Made by a program: the position numbers and the translations under genes. From NCBI GenBank assembly GCA_020161355.1, contig JAIUOF010000001.1, positions 1-64,000 of the forward strand: 64,000 nt of DNA. Direction: 5' to 3'. The notes below the pieces were generated by a model, which saw only the letters and a program-made list of their open reading frames with translations, was not told the origin of the DNA and ran no database searches. Each line of letters starts with the position of its first letter. Position 1 is the first letter of the stretch. Of this stretch, positions 27,508 to 37,574 are shown piece after piece. The stretch is from Bacteroidota bacterium (lineage in GTDB: Bacteria > Bacteroidota > Bacteroidia > Cytophagales > Spirosomataceae).

Positions 27508-28206
27508 TTTAACCTGAATTTTCCTTGAGGTAGTGTATCCTTCGCCGTGGGTCGTTCCAATTTTATGCCCCATTTCTCTTGAACGGGCCTCAATGAAATC
27601 CAGGAAATCGAAAGAAGAGATGTAACTAACCGGTTCAGGGCTATTTGGGTCAAAAAACTGACTTTTGAATGCTTTTATAGACTCTAATTTCTGATCCCAG
27701 AATTTAGTCACGTCAATTACAAAATCCGGTTCAATGTACCTGTCCTGAATATAATGGAAGACATTTTTAGGCCTCCACGCAACCTGAGAGTGATTATGCT
27801 CATCAAAGGTTTCAATTCTCCTTAATCCACTATAAAAACATGCATCATAAGCTAAAGCGGCAGCCCTTCCATGGTCCGGGTGGCGATCCTCAATGGCATT
27901 GGCGATAACTATTTCTGGCTGATATTTTCTTATGATTTTAATAATCTGTAACTGGTGTTCCTCATCATTTTTGAAGAAACCATCTCTTAAACCAAGGTTC
28001 TCTCTGACTGATAAACCCAATATTTTGGCAGAATCTGCTGCTTCTGCGAGCCTGATTTCTGCTGAACCTCGAGTGCCAAGTTCACCGGCAGTGAAATCCA
28101 GAATCCCAACTTTTTTCCCTTCTGATACCAATTTCAGGATTGTTCCCGAACAAGCTAACTCAGCATCGTCGGGGTGCACAGCCATTACTAATACGTCTAA
28201 TTTCAT
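27487..28206 (-). CDS. bshB1: bacillithiol biosynthesis deacetylase BshB1
   Basis: Zinc-dependent deacetylase converting GlcNAc-malate to GlcN-malate in bacillithiol synthesis. The 239-residue PIG-L/LmbE fold has AVHPDDAELACSG (zinc ligands His11, Asp14) and the third ligand region EDRHPDHGRAA. The BshB1-specific segments FTAGELGTRGSAEIR and ENLGLRDGFF are clear. It lies 26 bases behind the M23 peptidase gene and may be the last gene of a long transcript. bshA and bshC are not in the window. Confidence 0.93.
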   Translation of the reverse strand: MKLDVLVMAVHPDDAELACSGTILKLVSEGKKVGILDFTAGELGTRGSAEIRLAEAADSAKILGLSVRENLGLRDGFFKNDEEHQLQIIKIIRKYQPEIVIANAIEDRHPDHGRAAALAYDACFYSGLRRIETFDEHNHSQVAWRPKNVFHYIQDRYIEPDFVIDVTKFWDQKLESIKAFKSQFFDPNSPEPVSYISSFDFLDFIEARSREMGHKIGTTHGEGYTTSRKIQVKSVFDIL

Positions 28207-28232
28207 CTTATAATGTGTTGATTTTTAATGGC

Positions 28233-29456
28233 TTATTTGACTCTTATTTTTAAACCAGAATAAATTTTTCGGTAAGAACTAATTTTGTTCATTCGGGCAA
28301 TTTCACCTACCGATGTGTGATATTTTCTCGCAATTTCAATCAGAGTATCTCCCGGTCTAACTATGTACCAAGTTTTTTTCTCAACTTTAATTGGTACTTC
28401 TTCTTCGTCATCGTCAGCTATATCTTCCGTGTCATCTACATTTGGATCAATTGAGCCTGCACTTTCAGGGTTTCCAGATATTGCATTATTTACTCTGGAT
28501 TTTCCTCCTCTCAGGTAATCAAATACTTTTGGGGACAATACAAACTCCTGTCCTCTGATTTGCATAGGGTTTGTGCTGAAATTATAGATATTTTCCGGGT
28601 CAAACTGGTTTCCCTCATAACGGGTTTCATAGTGCAAATGGGAGCCTGAACTCCTGCCGGTGTTTCCTCCCCTGGCTATTTCCTCACCCGCTTTTACCAG
28701 GGTATTGGCTTCGAAATTTATCTTGGATAAGTGCCCATATAGTGTTTCAAGTCCATTGTAATGTCTCAAAATAAGTGTTCTTCCGTATCCCGAATGCACG
28801 CCAGCTATTCTTACAATTCCATCAAACGGGGCATAAACTTTATCGCCGGTTTCCAGGTCAAGGTCAGTACCTTTGTGCCAGCGACGACCCCTCCATCCGA
28901 AATGTGAGGTTACCTTACTTATATCTAGAACCGGAGCCCAGTTACGGCCTTCAGCTGGGTCGTAAAGTTTTATGGGCACAATTTCGTCAAATTCCTTAGG
29001 GTCGAGTCCATAAGGGTCGAGACTTCGGGTATCCCACACAGAAAAATAGGAAGCAACCCTCACCATACTATCCGCACCTTGAAACTGGGCATATTCTTCT
29101 ATTTCTACAGTCATTAACTCACCTTCATCAATACTGGAGGTATCTTCATGTACTATCGGGTTGATTTCACGGAGCGGTTCTATTTTTATTCCTTCTCGAT
29201 TTTCTTTTGTACCCTGAGTGGCCTGAGTTTTGTTGGAATTTTCGTTTTCGTATTGATTGGTAAACCTTAACTTTGGCTCATCTTCGAAAATGAAATCAAA
29301 TTCCTCTTCTTTTTTAGTTTTAGCATCCTGGCTTTGTGTATTTTGCTTTTTGTTGGGAATCTTGGGTGCATTCAGGATTTTACCTTTTTCTTTTTGTGCA
29401 AAAGAGCCAAATGTGGTAAAAATTAAAAATACAAAAATATATATCGATGACTTCAT
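28233..29456 (-). CDS. secreted M23 metallopeptidase with C-terminal LysM
   Basis: A peptidoglycan endopeptidase candidate of 407 residues. The signal peptide ends about residue 20 (FGSFAQ) and is followed by a long charged linker. The M23/LytM domain (about 180-285) has the ligands His194-xxx-Asp198 (HKGTD) and His273-Leu-His275 (SGSHLHYE), plus His242 (YGHLS). An acidic spacer (DDTEDIADDDEEE) leads to one LysM (361-407, PGDTLIEIARKY). All catalytic ligands are present, so the enzyme is probably active in the periplasm. Its position after the capsule-export genes is notable. Confidence 0.92.
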   Translation of the reverse strand: MKSSIYIFVFLIFTTFGSFAQKEKGKILNAPKIPNKKQNTQSQDAKTKKEEEFDFIFEDEPKLRFTNQYENENSNKTQATQGTKENREGIKIEPLREINPIVHEDTSSIDEGELMTVEIEEYAQFQGADSMVRVASYFSVWDTRSLDPYGLDPKEFDEIVPIKLYDPAEGRNWAPVLDISKVTSHFGWRGRRWHKGTDLDLETGDKVYAPFDGIVRIAGVHSGYGRTLILRHYNGLETLYGHLSKINFEANTLVKAGEEIARGGNTGRSSGSHLHYETRYEGNQFDPENIYNFSTNPMQIRGQEFVLSPKVFDYLRGGKSRVNNAISGNPESAGSIDPNVDDTEDIADDDEEEVPIKVEKKTWYIVRPGDTLIEIARKYHTSVGEIARMNKISSYRKIYSGLKIRVK

Positions 29457-29533
29457 GAGTTTTTATTTTATTAACTATCTAAATCCTTTGTTTATTATTT
29501 TAAAACGAAATAGAATAATTTTCCTTTTCAAAT

Positions 29534-30670
29534 CTATAGAATTTCTTCAAAAACTTTCTCTAATTTGACAATTGAGTTTTCAAAACTATACAATTTAATG
29601 ACTTTTTGTTTTGCATTTTTTCCCAATAAAATTCTTTCATTGGTATTAATATACAGAGATTCAAGATTTTGAATCATTTCATTAATGTCCAGATAGGTAG
29701 CCCTGTAGCCGCAGTCGTTTTCGATAAATTCATCAGCACCACCAGTATTTTTAAATCCGGCAATTGGTTTTTCACACAAAGCAGCTTCGAGAACCACCAG
29801 CGGGAATGGATCTTCACGCGATGGCACCATAAATACATCTAATTGATTGATGATTTCTACAGCGTCGGGAGTGGGTTCAATCCAGATAATATTTTCTTCA
29901 ATACCTAATCTTTCCGAATCATATTTCAATTGAGCGAAATATTCATTATCTTTTTTTATGCCTATCCAAACGAACTTCCAATCGGGGTGATTTTTGGCAG
30001 CAGAGGCAATCAAAACGAAAATATCGGTAGCTTTTCTCCAGTCTGCATTGCCACAACATCCGATAAGAAAACCTTCTTTTAAACCATATTTTTCTCTGAT
30101 GTTGGAATTGTTACAAGCTGATTCCCGTTCTAAAATATTTTTATTATCAACAAAAGAATGAATTACAGTTAAGTCAGCGTTTTTTTTGTATTTCAAAAGA
30201 TTGTCAGCCACAGCTTGCGAACACGCAATGATTTTGTCGGAAAAATTAAAGAGATTATCAATTGCATCAGGGGTACCAAATTGAGCGATGGAATAACTAA
30301 GCTCATGTATGTGAGTTATAATTGGCTTATTAAAAGCAGTTTTTAATTTTCCTAAAATACCTGCAGAGGCAATGGTATTGACATATAACAAGTCAAATTG
30401 AAATTTTGAAGCCAGCAATTCAATTGCGGAGGTTGTTTTTTTTTCACGTAAAAAAGCCCATTTCTTTTTATCGGTGGGTTGGTTGACGTAATATGTAGGG
30501 AAATTTTCTTCAAATTCATTTTTTAAACTACCCCATACATCTATCGATAACAACACAACGCCATAACCTTTTGACTTAAGGTCTTTCATGATATTTAACA
30601 GAAAAAGCTGTGCTCCGGCTCTGTTTACATCATGGCTGACGAAAAGAATATTTGGGTATTTAGCTGACAA
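29534..30670 (-). CDS. family 4 glycosyltransferase
   Basis: A GT-B enzyme of 378 residues: FVSHDVNRAGAQLFLL in the N-terminal domain, IGCCGNADWRKATDIFV opening the donor domain, and VFMVPSREDPFPLVVLEAALC as the EX7E-type motif. The start is TTG at 30670, eleven bases inside the aminotransferase gene; no in-frame ATG lies upstream or nearby. It belongs to the export operon and probably adds a sugar to the exported polymer. Confidence 0.86.
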   Translation of the reverse strand: MSAKYPNILFVSHDVNRAGAQLFLLNIMKDLKSKGYGVVLLSIDVWGSLKNEFEENFPTYYVNQPTDKKKWAFLREKKTTSAIELLASKFQFDLLYVNTIASAGILGKLKTAFNKPIITHIHELSYSIAQFGTPDAIDNLFNFSDKIIACSQAVADNLLKYKKNADLTVIHSFVDNKNILERESACNNSNIREKYGLKEGFLIGCCGNADWRKATDIFVLIASAAKNHPDWKFVWIGIKKDNEYFAQLKYDSERLGIEENIIWIEPTPDAVEIINQLDVFMVPSREDPFPLVVLEAALCEKPIAGFKNTGGADEFIENDCGYRATYLDINEMIQNLESLYINTNERILLGKNAKQKVIKLYSFENSIVKLEKVFEEIL

Positions 30671-31766
30671 CCGAATTGATAATTTTACAGATTTTAGAAA
30701 TTATTTCCGATTCCAGGTCAGGATACAAAGGCAGTGATAGTACTCTGTTGGATATATCTTCACTTACCGGACAACTCTGTGTGCTTTCCAAAAATGTTAA
30801 CTGGTTCAAAGAAGGGTAGAAGTATCTTCTGGGGTAAATATTTTCCTGATTCAAACTTCTTACAACTTCGAGAGCGATTTTTTCAGATTCAAAAACAACA
30901 GGATAGTAGGCGAAGTTGTACTCCAGATGGTCAGATTTTTCGGTTACTTTTTCAATTTTCCTAAAATCAAGTTGATTATCATATTCCCTGAAGACCCGCT
31001 TTCTCCCGGCAATAATGCTTTCAAGATGACGGAGGTTACAAATCCCCATTGCGGCGTGAAACTCTGAGTTTTTTCCATTTATTCCTGCTGCAAAATATTC
31101 ATCCTGAATATGTCCAAAACTCCTGATTAGCTTTATTTTTTCGAACAATTCCCTGTCCTGACAAACTACGCTACCTCCTTCAATGGTATGAAAAACTTTG
31201 GTAGAATGAAAACTACAGGTAGAAACATCGCCATAGGTAATCAAAGATTTGCCTTTATAGTTCACACCAAAAGCATGAGCTGCGTCGTAGATTACTTTAA
31301 GATTGTATTTTTGGGCAATTTTCTCTATTTTTTCTAAATCGCAGGGATTGCCATACACATGCGTGGCAAGGATGGCTGAGGTCTTTTCGTTTATTTTCTC
31401 TTCAATCAAATCGGCGTTGATATTAAGATCCGAAGGATTAATATCTACAAAAACCGGTGTCAGGTTCTCCCAAACAATGACATTCGTAGTAGCACAATAT
31501 GAAAATGGAGTAGTAATGATTTCACCGCTTAGTTCCATGGCTTTTATCGCCAATTGAATCGCTATGGTGCCGTTGCTTACAAAAAGGAAGTTGTCATTAT
31601 TAATTTTAGTCTTGATTTCATTCTCAAGTCTTATGGCTAGCGGACCGTTATTAGTCAAAATTTTGTTTTCCCAGATACTATCCAAAAGTTCATCATACTC
31701 TTCTTTTGGAGGTAAAAAAGACCTGGTTACGTTTATTCTATTTTGATTAATTATGATGTTTTCCAC
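30660..31766 (-). CDS. DegT/DnrJ-family sugar aminotransferase
   Basis: PLP-dependent aminotransferase of nucleotide-linked keto sugars, 368 residues, starting with GTG at 31766. The family core includes VSNGTIAIQLAIKAM, VIYDAAHAFGV and the Schiff-base lysine in FHSTKVFHTIEGG. The FHTIEGG form of the last motif resembles dTDP-4-amino-4,6-dideoxy sugar transaminases (FdtB/QdtB/RffA-like). No 4,6-dehydratase lies beside it. It is placed directly after Wzt, so it may make the sugar recognised by, or capping, the exported glycan. Confidence 0.85.
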   Translation of the reverse strand: MENIIINQNRINVTRSFLPPKEEYDELLDSIWENKILTNNGPLAIRLENEIKTKINNDNFLFVSNGTIAIQLAIKAMELSGEIITTPFSYCATTNVIVWENLTPVFVDINPSDLNINADLIEEKINEKTSAILATHVYGNPCDLEKIEKIAQKYNLKVIYDAAHAFGVNYKGKSLITYGDVSTCSFHSTKVFHTIEGGSVVCQDRELFEKIKLIRSFGHIQDEYFAAGINGKNSEFHAAMGICNLRHLESIIAGRKRVFREYDNQLDFRKIEKVTEKSDHLEYNFAYYPVVFESEKIALEVVRSLNQENIYPRRYFYPSLNQLTFLESTQSCPVSEDISNRVLSLPLYPDLESEIISKICKIINSVVS

Positions 31767-31773
31767 TATATTT

Positions 31774-33021
31774 TTATAATAACTCTTTTTGTTCTGAATT
31801 TACAACTATCATTTTGGGTCTTATTGATCCGGGCCATTTTCCATACCAATCTGTACCTTCTCTATGGTCCAGAATGTCAAAAGCGAGGGCATCTTCAAAG
31901 AAATATACGGGAGCAATGCGGTCTCTTACAATCATAATTGAAATATAATAAGAGCCATCGTTTAGAAAATCTCCGGGTATATTGCAGGAAGACTTTACAA
32001 TTCCTTTTTGGTATATTTTGGCATCATCTCCTACGTTAAAAATACATTCTCCCGTCATTGAATAAAGAAATATACTTACATTTAATTCAGCGTCAGAAAC
32101 TAAATTCCAGTACTCAAAACTTATTTCAAAGGCAGTTCTGGTATCAAAATTATCCTGCAAGATATCACTTTTAGGAATCAGATGGATGCTTTTTATTCTT
32201 ACAAAATCATTCCCCGGAGCTTTTTCCCGATCCTCCCAATTTTGAGTTAGCTGAAACTTGGATACGTTTTTTACATATTCATTTACCACCTCATCAATCT
32301 TACCATATTTTATCAATTCGCCACTTCTTAAATACGCTCCTTTGTTACATAGACCTTGTACCGCAGTGAGATTGTGACTTACGAAAATCAATGTGCGGCC
32401 ACTATTTGAAACATCACGCATTTTGCCTATACTTTTTTTCTGAAAGTCGGCATCACCTACAGCCAGCACTTCGTCAACTACAAGTATTTCAGGTTCCAAA
32501 TGAGCGGCTATAGCAAATCCAAGCCTCACATACATGCCTGAAGAATAACGTTTTACAGGAGTGTCAATAAATTTTTCAATACCTGCAAAATCAACAATCG
32601 CATCAAAATGTTTGATTATCTCAGATTTTTGCATTCCCAATATTGCACCATTAAGAAAGATGTTTTCTCTGCCGGTTAATTCAGGATGAAAGCCTGTTCC
32701 AACTTCAAGTAAGCTTGCCATTCGCCCTCTAACTTTAACGATTCCGGAAGTTGGCTGGGTAATTTGACTCAAAACTTTCAGGAGAGTCGACTTGCCGGCT
32801 CCGTTTGCACCAACCAAGCCCAATCTATCACCTTGCTTGACTTCCATGTTGATATTTCTCAAAGCCCAAAACTCTTCTTTTTCCATTTTGGATTGGGAAG
32901 GTTTAAGAACTTTAGTTGTCATACGGGTAATGGTGTCACGAAGGTCATCGTTTGAATTTCCCTTTTGATTTAAAATATATCTTTTTGATACATTTTCGAT
33001 ATGTAAAACCGTATTTGACAT
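31774..33021 (-). CDS. wzt: polysaccharide ABC transporter ATPase (Wzt-like) with C-terminal binding domain
   Basis: A 415-residue ATPase starting at the ATG at 33021, four bases after the permease stop; the longer frame runs into the permease gene. Walker A is GANGAGKST (71-79), the signature region is YSSGMYVRLGFA, and Walker B is ILVVDEVLAVGD. Residues from about 260 onward form a beta-rich Wzt-C type domain (AFEISFEYWN, SIFLYSMTGECIF). In O-antigen systems this domain recognises a terminal residue on the finished chain. Export of a lipid-linked polymer across the inner membrane is expected. Confidence 0.92.
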   Translation of the reverse strand: MSNTVLHIENVSKRYILNQKGNSNDDLRDTITRMTTKVLKPSQSKMEKEEFWALRNINMEVKQGDRLGLVGANGAGKSTLLKVLSQITQPTSGIVKVRGRMASLLEVGTGFHPELTGRENIFLNGAILGMQKSEIIKHFDAIVDFAGIEKFIDTPVKRYSSGMYVRLGFAIAAHLEPEILVVDEVLAVGDADFQKKSIGKMRDVSNSGRTLIFVSHNLTAVQGLCNKGAYLRSGELIKYGKIDEVVNEYVKNVSKFQLTQNWEDREKAPGNDFVRIKSIHLIPKSDILQDNFDTRTAFEISFEYWNLVSDAELNVSIFLYSMTGECIFNVGDDAKIYQKGIVKSSCNIPGDFLNDGSYYISIMIVRDRIAPVYFFEDALAFDILDHREGTDWYGKWPGSIRPKMIVVNSEQKELL

Positions 33022-33025
33022 TTTT

Positions 33026-33868
33026 TCAGATATAATCAACAAAAGAATTTTCGTGCTTTCTGAAAAAACGGAAAGACACAAAAAATGTTACAATAATAAA
33101 TGCGATCAAAGGTAGAAATGACTCCCAGTTAAATTTTGCAAAATCTCCAAGCATTGCCCATCGCATAGCATCAATACAGCCGGTTACAGGGTTTAACAAA
33201 AATATTTTGTATGCCAATGGGTTTGAAAATTTGGAAGCTGCACTCGAAGTAAGATATCCAACAGGTGAAATAAAGAATCCAAACTGAATTATAAATGGAA
33301 TGATCTGGCCAATGTCACGGAATTTTACATTTAATACTGCGGTGATCAAGCCAATGCCAAAAGTTGCAAAAAATGTAAGTAAGACAAAGACAGGAACAAA
33401 AATGATTTTCCAATCAGGTAAAAATTGGTAATAAACGCAAAGAAAAATGAACAACCCGATAGAAATAAGTACATCAACCAAGCCTAAAAACACTGTTGAT
33501 AGCGGAATAATTAATCGGGGAAAGAAAACTTTGGTTACAAGATTGGCATTCATTACGATGCTCATACTCATGTTGAGCAATGATTGTGAAAAAAATAACC
33601 ATACGATTACACCAGGTGCAACCACCAAAATAAACGGGATGGAGGTATTGGTATCTAAAGAACCTATTTTCCCGAAGGCAAAAGCCATAACAATGGTTGT
33701 TATCAAGGGTCGAAATACACTCCAACCTACTCCAAGAATAGTTTGCTTATATTTAACCAAAATATCTCTTTTGGCCAAAATCCATAGTAATTCCTTGGAT
33801 TGCCAAATATCCAGAATATAATCGATGGTGGATTTGTTTGCGGTTATTATTCGCTCTTTTGAGTTCAT
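33026..33868 (-). CDS. wzm: polysaccharide ABC transporter permease (Wzm-like)
   Basis: A 280-residue ABC-2 permease with six helices: the amphipathic N-terminal ELLWILAKRDILVKYKQTILG, the hallmark LGVGWSVFRPL, then VNLKFRDIG-like VLNVKFRDIGQI and FFISPVGY. It pairs with the ATPase encoded immediately downstream. Twelve bases separate it from the chain-length protein gene upstream, so the set is one operon. Confidence 0.93.
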   Translation of the reverse strand: MNSKERIITANKSTIDYILDIWQSKELLWILAKRDILVKYKQTILGVGWSVFRPLITTIVMAFAFGKIGSLDTNTSIPFILVVAPGVIVWLFFSQSLLNMSMSIVMNANLVTKVFFPRLIIPLSTVFLGLVDVLISIGLFIFLCVYYQFLPDWKIIFVPVFVLLTFFATFGIGLITAVLNVKFRDIGQIIPFIIQFGFFISPVGYLTSSAASKFSNPLAYKIFLLNPVTGCIDAMRWAMLGDFAKFNWESFLPLIAFIIVTFFVSFRFFRKHENSFVDYI

Positions 33869-33879
33869 AAATACGGGTT

Positions 33880-34959
33880 TTACTGTTCCTCTATTATTTC
33901 GAGGTAAGTTTTTCTTACAGTTAAAATTATTATCATCGCCACCAATGCAATCAATCCCGACATTCGGGTGCTGATTCCAACTTTCGAATATATTGTAAGT
34001 GGAAGTCTTACCGGTTCTAAAACCGTAAAGATAGGAATCCTTTCAAAAAGGATTCGATTCAAACTTTCCACATTTGCCAATTGTGTATAGTATTGGTTTG
34101 AAAGATAAGTATTATCTCTGGATAATTGTTGTTGACGCATCGGTGCTGATGGATCTACCACATTAGGTAAATCAAAGTTTAGCCGTGCAATCCTTTTGTC
34201 ATTATTTTTCATTAAATATGACAAGCTGTCAAGTCGGTTGGTTTGAATAGCCAGCAATTGTTTGGTTTTGCGGGTTCTCATTTCCCGGTAAAAATCTTCT
34301 GTGGCCATCATGAGGGTTTCCAGCCACAATTTGGTAAGTTTTTCATTTGAGGTACTACTCACCAAAACAAAAAGGCTTGAATTTTCTTTAGGGACAAGTT
34401 CAGTATTAAAACTTAGTTTGGTATAAATATCACCCAATATTTGATTTTCATAGGGGGAAAAATCTTCAGCTCGTTTTTTTGTAAACTTGTATTTGGCATA
34501 ATCTGAGGGGCCTGTAAATATATTTCCACCCCATTCATTGGTTTTTATGTCACTGCTGTCCACAAATATATTTACAAAAAGATCCTTTCTGCCATCAAGT
34601 TGTACTTCCCGCATAAAGGCATTTTGGAATACGTTTACCGAAGTTACGATAGCTTCAAAGTTGGTCGATGCTAAAAGGTCACCGGTTTGCTGCTGATTTC
34701 CCAATCCGAATGTTGAAGCAAGGCCAGAGAGTTGATTTTGTCCGCCTCCACCTTCCAGCTCAACATGAAATATTATCTGACCGGTATATTCATTTTCTTT
34801 TCCTTTTGTAATATTATTAAAAATATCGTATCCGGTACCAACCAGTAAAGCAATTAGTAATATCTGCCAGTTTTTTCCCAGAAAATTGAAAAAGTTAAAA
34901 ACAGATTTAAAAAACTCTTTTGTTGAGATCTGATCTGAAGACATTTTGTTTTCCGACAT
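33880..34959 (-). CDS. polysaccharide co-polymerase / chain-length determinant (Wzz/KpsE-like)
   Basis: A 359-residue inner-membrane protein with two helices (about 31-48 and 333-350) bracketing a large periplasmic alpha/beta domain with a long helical region (about 225-300). No cytoplasmic tyrosine kinase domain follows. The Gly/Gln-rich segment GGGGQNQLSGLASTFGLGNQQQ is typical of Bacteroidota members. Together with the SLBB protein it should form the periplasmic part of a capsule-type exporter, equivalent to KpsE/KpsD. Confidence 0.88.
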   Translation of the reverse strand: MSENKMSSDQISTKEFFKSVFNFFNFLGKNWQILLIALLVGTGYDIFNNITKGKENEYTGQIIFHVELEGGGGQNQLSGLASTFGLGNQQQTGDLLASTNFEAIVTSVNVFQNAFMREVQLDGRKDLFVNIFVDSSDIKTNEWGGNIFTGPSDYAKYKFTKKRAEDFSPYENQILGDIYTKLSFNTELVPKENSSLFVLVSSTSNEKLTKLWLETLMMATEDFYREMRTRKTKQLLAIQTNRLDSLSYLMKNNDKRIARLNFDLPNVVDPSAPMRQQQLSRDNTYLSNQYYTQLANVESLNRILFERIPIFTVLEPVRLPLTIYSKVGISTRMSGLIALVAMIIILTVRKTYLEIIEEQ

Positions 34960-34967
34960 TTTATTTA

Positions 34968-37463
34968 TCAGTTCAGTTTAAATATAGCCAATATTGATAC
35001 AACTGTGGTGATGGTAAGACTCATTGAAGTAATAATACCTGTCATTTGTGCTATTTGTGCCGCAGTATTTTCTGTTTTTCCAGGGATTACAATTTCACTT
35101 CCTGGCTCAACCTTAGGGTGTATTCTTACAAAAAGAAACTTACGGGTTCTGTCAACGGAACCATTAGGGTAAATAATAAATGCTCTCCCTCTTGCTGATT
35201 TCTTGGTAAAGCCACCAGATCTCGAAATATAGTCCAAAAAATTTAACCCAGGCATATATTTTACGGTAGTTGGGTACAACACTTCTCCTTCAATTCTAAT
35301 AGTTTGTAATCGTTTAGGAATATTTACTACATCACCATCCTGGAGAATCAAATCTTCTGCAGAACCAGGGTTTTTTAATATTTTTTCCAAATCGATACCT
35401 ACAGATTCAACTATTTGATTATCAAGTGCTTCTTCCTCCTCGGTTAAAATTTCCTCTGTCTCTTCCGGGGCTTTGGTTGTGGCCGCTTTTATTTTTGTAT
35501 TCAAATTAAGATTAGTAAGAACTTCATCTCTCTGGTTTTTTTCGTAATCGCTCAAAAGTGTTTTACGAACCAGAGTAGCTCCTTTTATATAAGATTGAGG
35601 GCTTAGTCCTCCTGCACGATTTATTAGGTCAGAGATTTTTTCATCTTTGTATTTGATACCATATTTTCCGGGAAATATTACTTCCCCTTTTAAAGTAACA
35701 AAATTTTGTTTTTCATAATTGGGTGATGTTCTGATGAATACTTCGTCAAATGGAAGTAAATAAAAAGTCTCTTTCTTATTTTCCACGACAAGATCAGGCT
35801 GAATTTCAAATTCTATGATTTCAGAAATCTGAGCGTCCATTTGTTTTGGATCCACATTTCTTTTTCTTCTTACCACCTCTACTTTGGACAATGAAGCGGC
35901 TTCTGTCAAGCCACCCACTTTTACAATTAAGTCCTGAATAGTCATGTTCTTCACAAATGGAACCTGAACGCCATCCACAGCCAAAGGATTATTGATTGCA
36001 CCCTGAATTTTTACAAACGACGTTTCTGTTAACTCAAAAATACTGGGAACAAATACTTCATCCAATCGCTTTAAAACTACGTCAGAAACTCTTCCAGCGT
36101 TAATATCTGCAAGATTTACAGATATATTCTGAATTGATAGATCTTCATTTGTCCTGATTATATTTATTCTACCCTGTAAGGATTCTTCTTTTAAGCCTTC
36201 TGCTGATTTTATCAGACTGCTCAAGGTCTTATTGTTATCTAAAGAATATTCTCCCGGTCTGAATACCGCACCATTGATAGAAACGATGTTTTCAAACCTA
36301 TCTAATATTTTACCAATTACAAGTGAATCGCCGGATTGTATCAGAGTTTTGTTAAATTCATCAGATTTTACATCAAGAATTTTCCTTTCTGTAGGAGTAT
36401 TTCTATATATTTTTATTCTGTCAGAATAGGCATATTGGTCAAATCCTCCTGCATAATTGAGGACGACATTCAGATTTTCATGAGGTAAAATTTCAAAAAG
36501 ACCTGTTCTTTTCATGTTGCCTTCAACTGCAACCCTGGAAATATAGGGTCCAACCTGAATATTATCTTGCTCTTTCAAAAGCATATCACCTTTTGAAAAG
36601 CCCTTGGTGATAACATCATATAAGTCAAGTGTACTCACTACCCGGTTGTTTCTAATCAATTTAATTTCGCGGTAAGTCCCGATGTCATTGGGTCCTCCAC
36701 AAGCATAAAGAGCATTGAGCATGCTTGTAAAACTGGTAACGGTATAGGTTCCCGGAGCAATAACTTCCCCAGTGATTTTTATTTTGATAGACCTGTAGCC
36801 AATCAAAGATATTTTCAAAAATGTATTAGCAGGGTATCCGTTGCCACTGTTTAAACCCAGGTAAACTTTCGATAACGCATTTTTTATTTTTTTCTCAGCC
36901 TCTTCTATGTTAAGGCCAGCCACATTCACAATCCCGGCTCTTTGTAAAACTATAAAGCCATCTGTGTTTACAGTAGCAGTTTGAGTAGCTTGAGAATAGC
37001 CATAAATATCCAGGTTTAGTTTGTCTCCCGGTCCTAAAACGTAATTGTTTGGTGTAGCTACATTAACATTTGCTGTCGGGTCAAATTTTGTATTTGAGAA
37101 TACAGAGCTACCAAATGTCCTTTTTATTATTTTTGCTTTGGCTTCATCTTCCGCCATTTCGGCTTCCAGTTTTAGCCTGTTTTTTTCTTCGGCCAGAATG
37201 GCTTGTTCGTCAGCGGGTGCAATGGTAATATCCCTGTTATTTGTAACTTCATTAGTGGGAGTCCGGTTTATAGCATTGGTTCTGTTATTGGTGGCTTGCT
37301 TTTCTGTTGCATTTTTTTTGGTTGTTGCAGGGGGATTGACAGGAGTTTGATTATTTGGCATTTGAGTTTGACCCATTACTACAATATTTGTAGCAATTAT
37401 CGCAATTAATAAAAATAGAATTTTCGGTATTCGATTTGTCTTCCTAAATTTGGGAAATTTCAT
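34968..37463 (-). CDS. SLBB-domain polysaccharide export protein (Wza/KpsD-like)
   Basis: An 831-residue exported protein. The ATG at 37463 gives a clean signal peptide (residues 13-32); an in-frame TTG 39 bases earlier is less likely. A disordered Asn/Thr/Pro-rich part (33-100) and a charged helix precede the Poly_export domain (LGPGDKLNLDIYGYS from residue 143). Several SLBB repeats follow (KITGEVIAPGTYTV, VEGNMKRTGLFEI, VSINGAVFRPGEYS, LKGEVIFPGKYGI, IRIEGEVLYPTTV). A hydrophobic C-terminal helix (GIITSMSLTITTVVSILAIF) is present. There is no lipobox. It probably forms the outer-membrane/periplasmic conduit for the polymer exported by Wzm/Wzt. Confidence 0.92.
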   Translation of the reverse strand: MKFPKFRKTNRIPKILFLLIAIIATNIVVMGQTQMPNNQTPVNPPATTKKNATEKQATNNRTNAINRTPTNEVTNNRDITIAPADEQAILAEEKNRLKLEAEMAEDEAKAKIIKRTFGSSVFSNTKFDPTANVNVATPNNYVLGPGDKLNLDIYGYSQATQTATVNTDGFIVLQRAGIVNVAGLNIEEAEKKIKNALSKVYLGLNSGNGYPANTFLKISLIGYRSIKIKITGEVIAPGTYTVTSFTSMLNALYACGGPNDIGTYREIKLIRNNRVVSTLDLYDVITKGFSKGDMLLKEQDNIQVGPYISRVAVEGNMKRTGLFEILPHENLNVVLNYAGGFDQYAYSDRIKIYRNTPTERKILDVKSDEFNKTLIQSGDSLVIGKILDRFENIVSINGAVFRPGEYSLDNNKTLSSLIKSAEGLKEESLQGRINIIRTNEDLSIQNISVNLADINAGRVSDVVLKRLDEVFVPSIFELTETSFVKIQGAINNPLAVDGVQVPFVKNMTIQDLIVKVGGLTEAASLSKVEVVRRKRNVDPKQMDAQISEIIEFEIQPDLVVENKKETFYLLPFDEVFIRTSPNYEKQNFVTLKGEVIFPGKYGIKYKDEKISDLINRAGGLSPQSYIKGATLVRKTLLSDYEKNQRDEVLTNLNLNTKIKAATTKAPEETEEILTEEEEALDNQIVESVGIDLEKILKNPGSAEDLILQDGDVVNIPKRLQTIRIEGEVLYPTTVKYMPGLNFLDYISRSGGFTKKSARGRAFIIYPNGSVDRTRKFLFVRIHPKVEPGSEIVIPGKTENTAAQIAQMTGIITSMSLTITTVVSILAIFKLN

Positions 37464-37574
37464 TTTGCAAATAAATTTTACTATCTGTTTTGCTTTTTTC
37501 AATTGGCAAAATTAACAGAAGAATTTCGGTAAATTAAATTTAAAAGTCTTTATTTTAAAAAGTGCTTTTTGATG

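Noticed and set aside
33447..33821. 124-residue plus-strand frame opposite the ABC permease
   Set aside because: It lies wholly within wzm, whose conserved helices explain the sequence.
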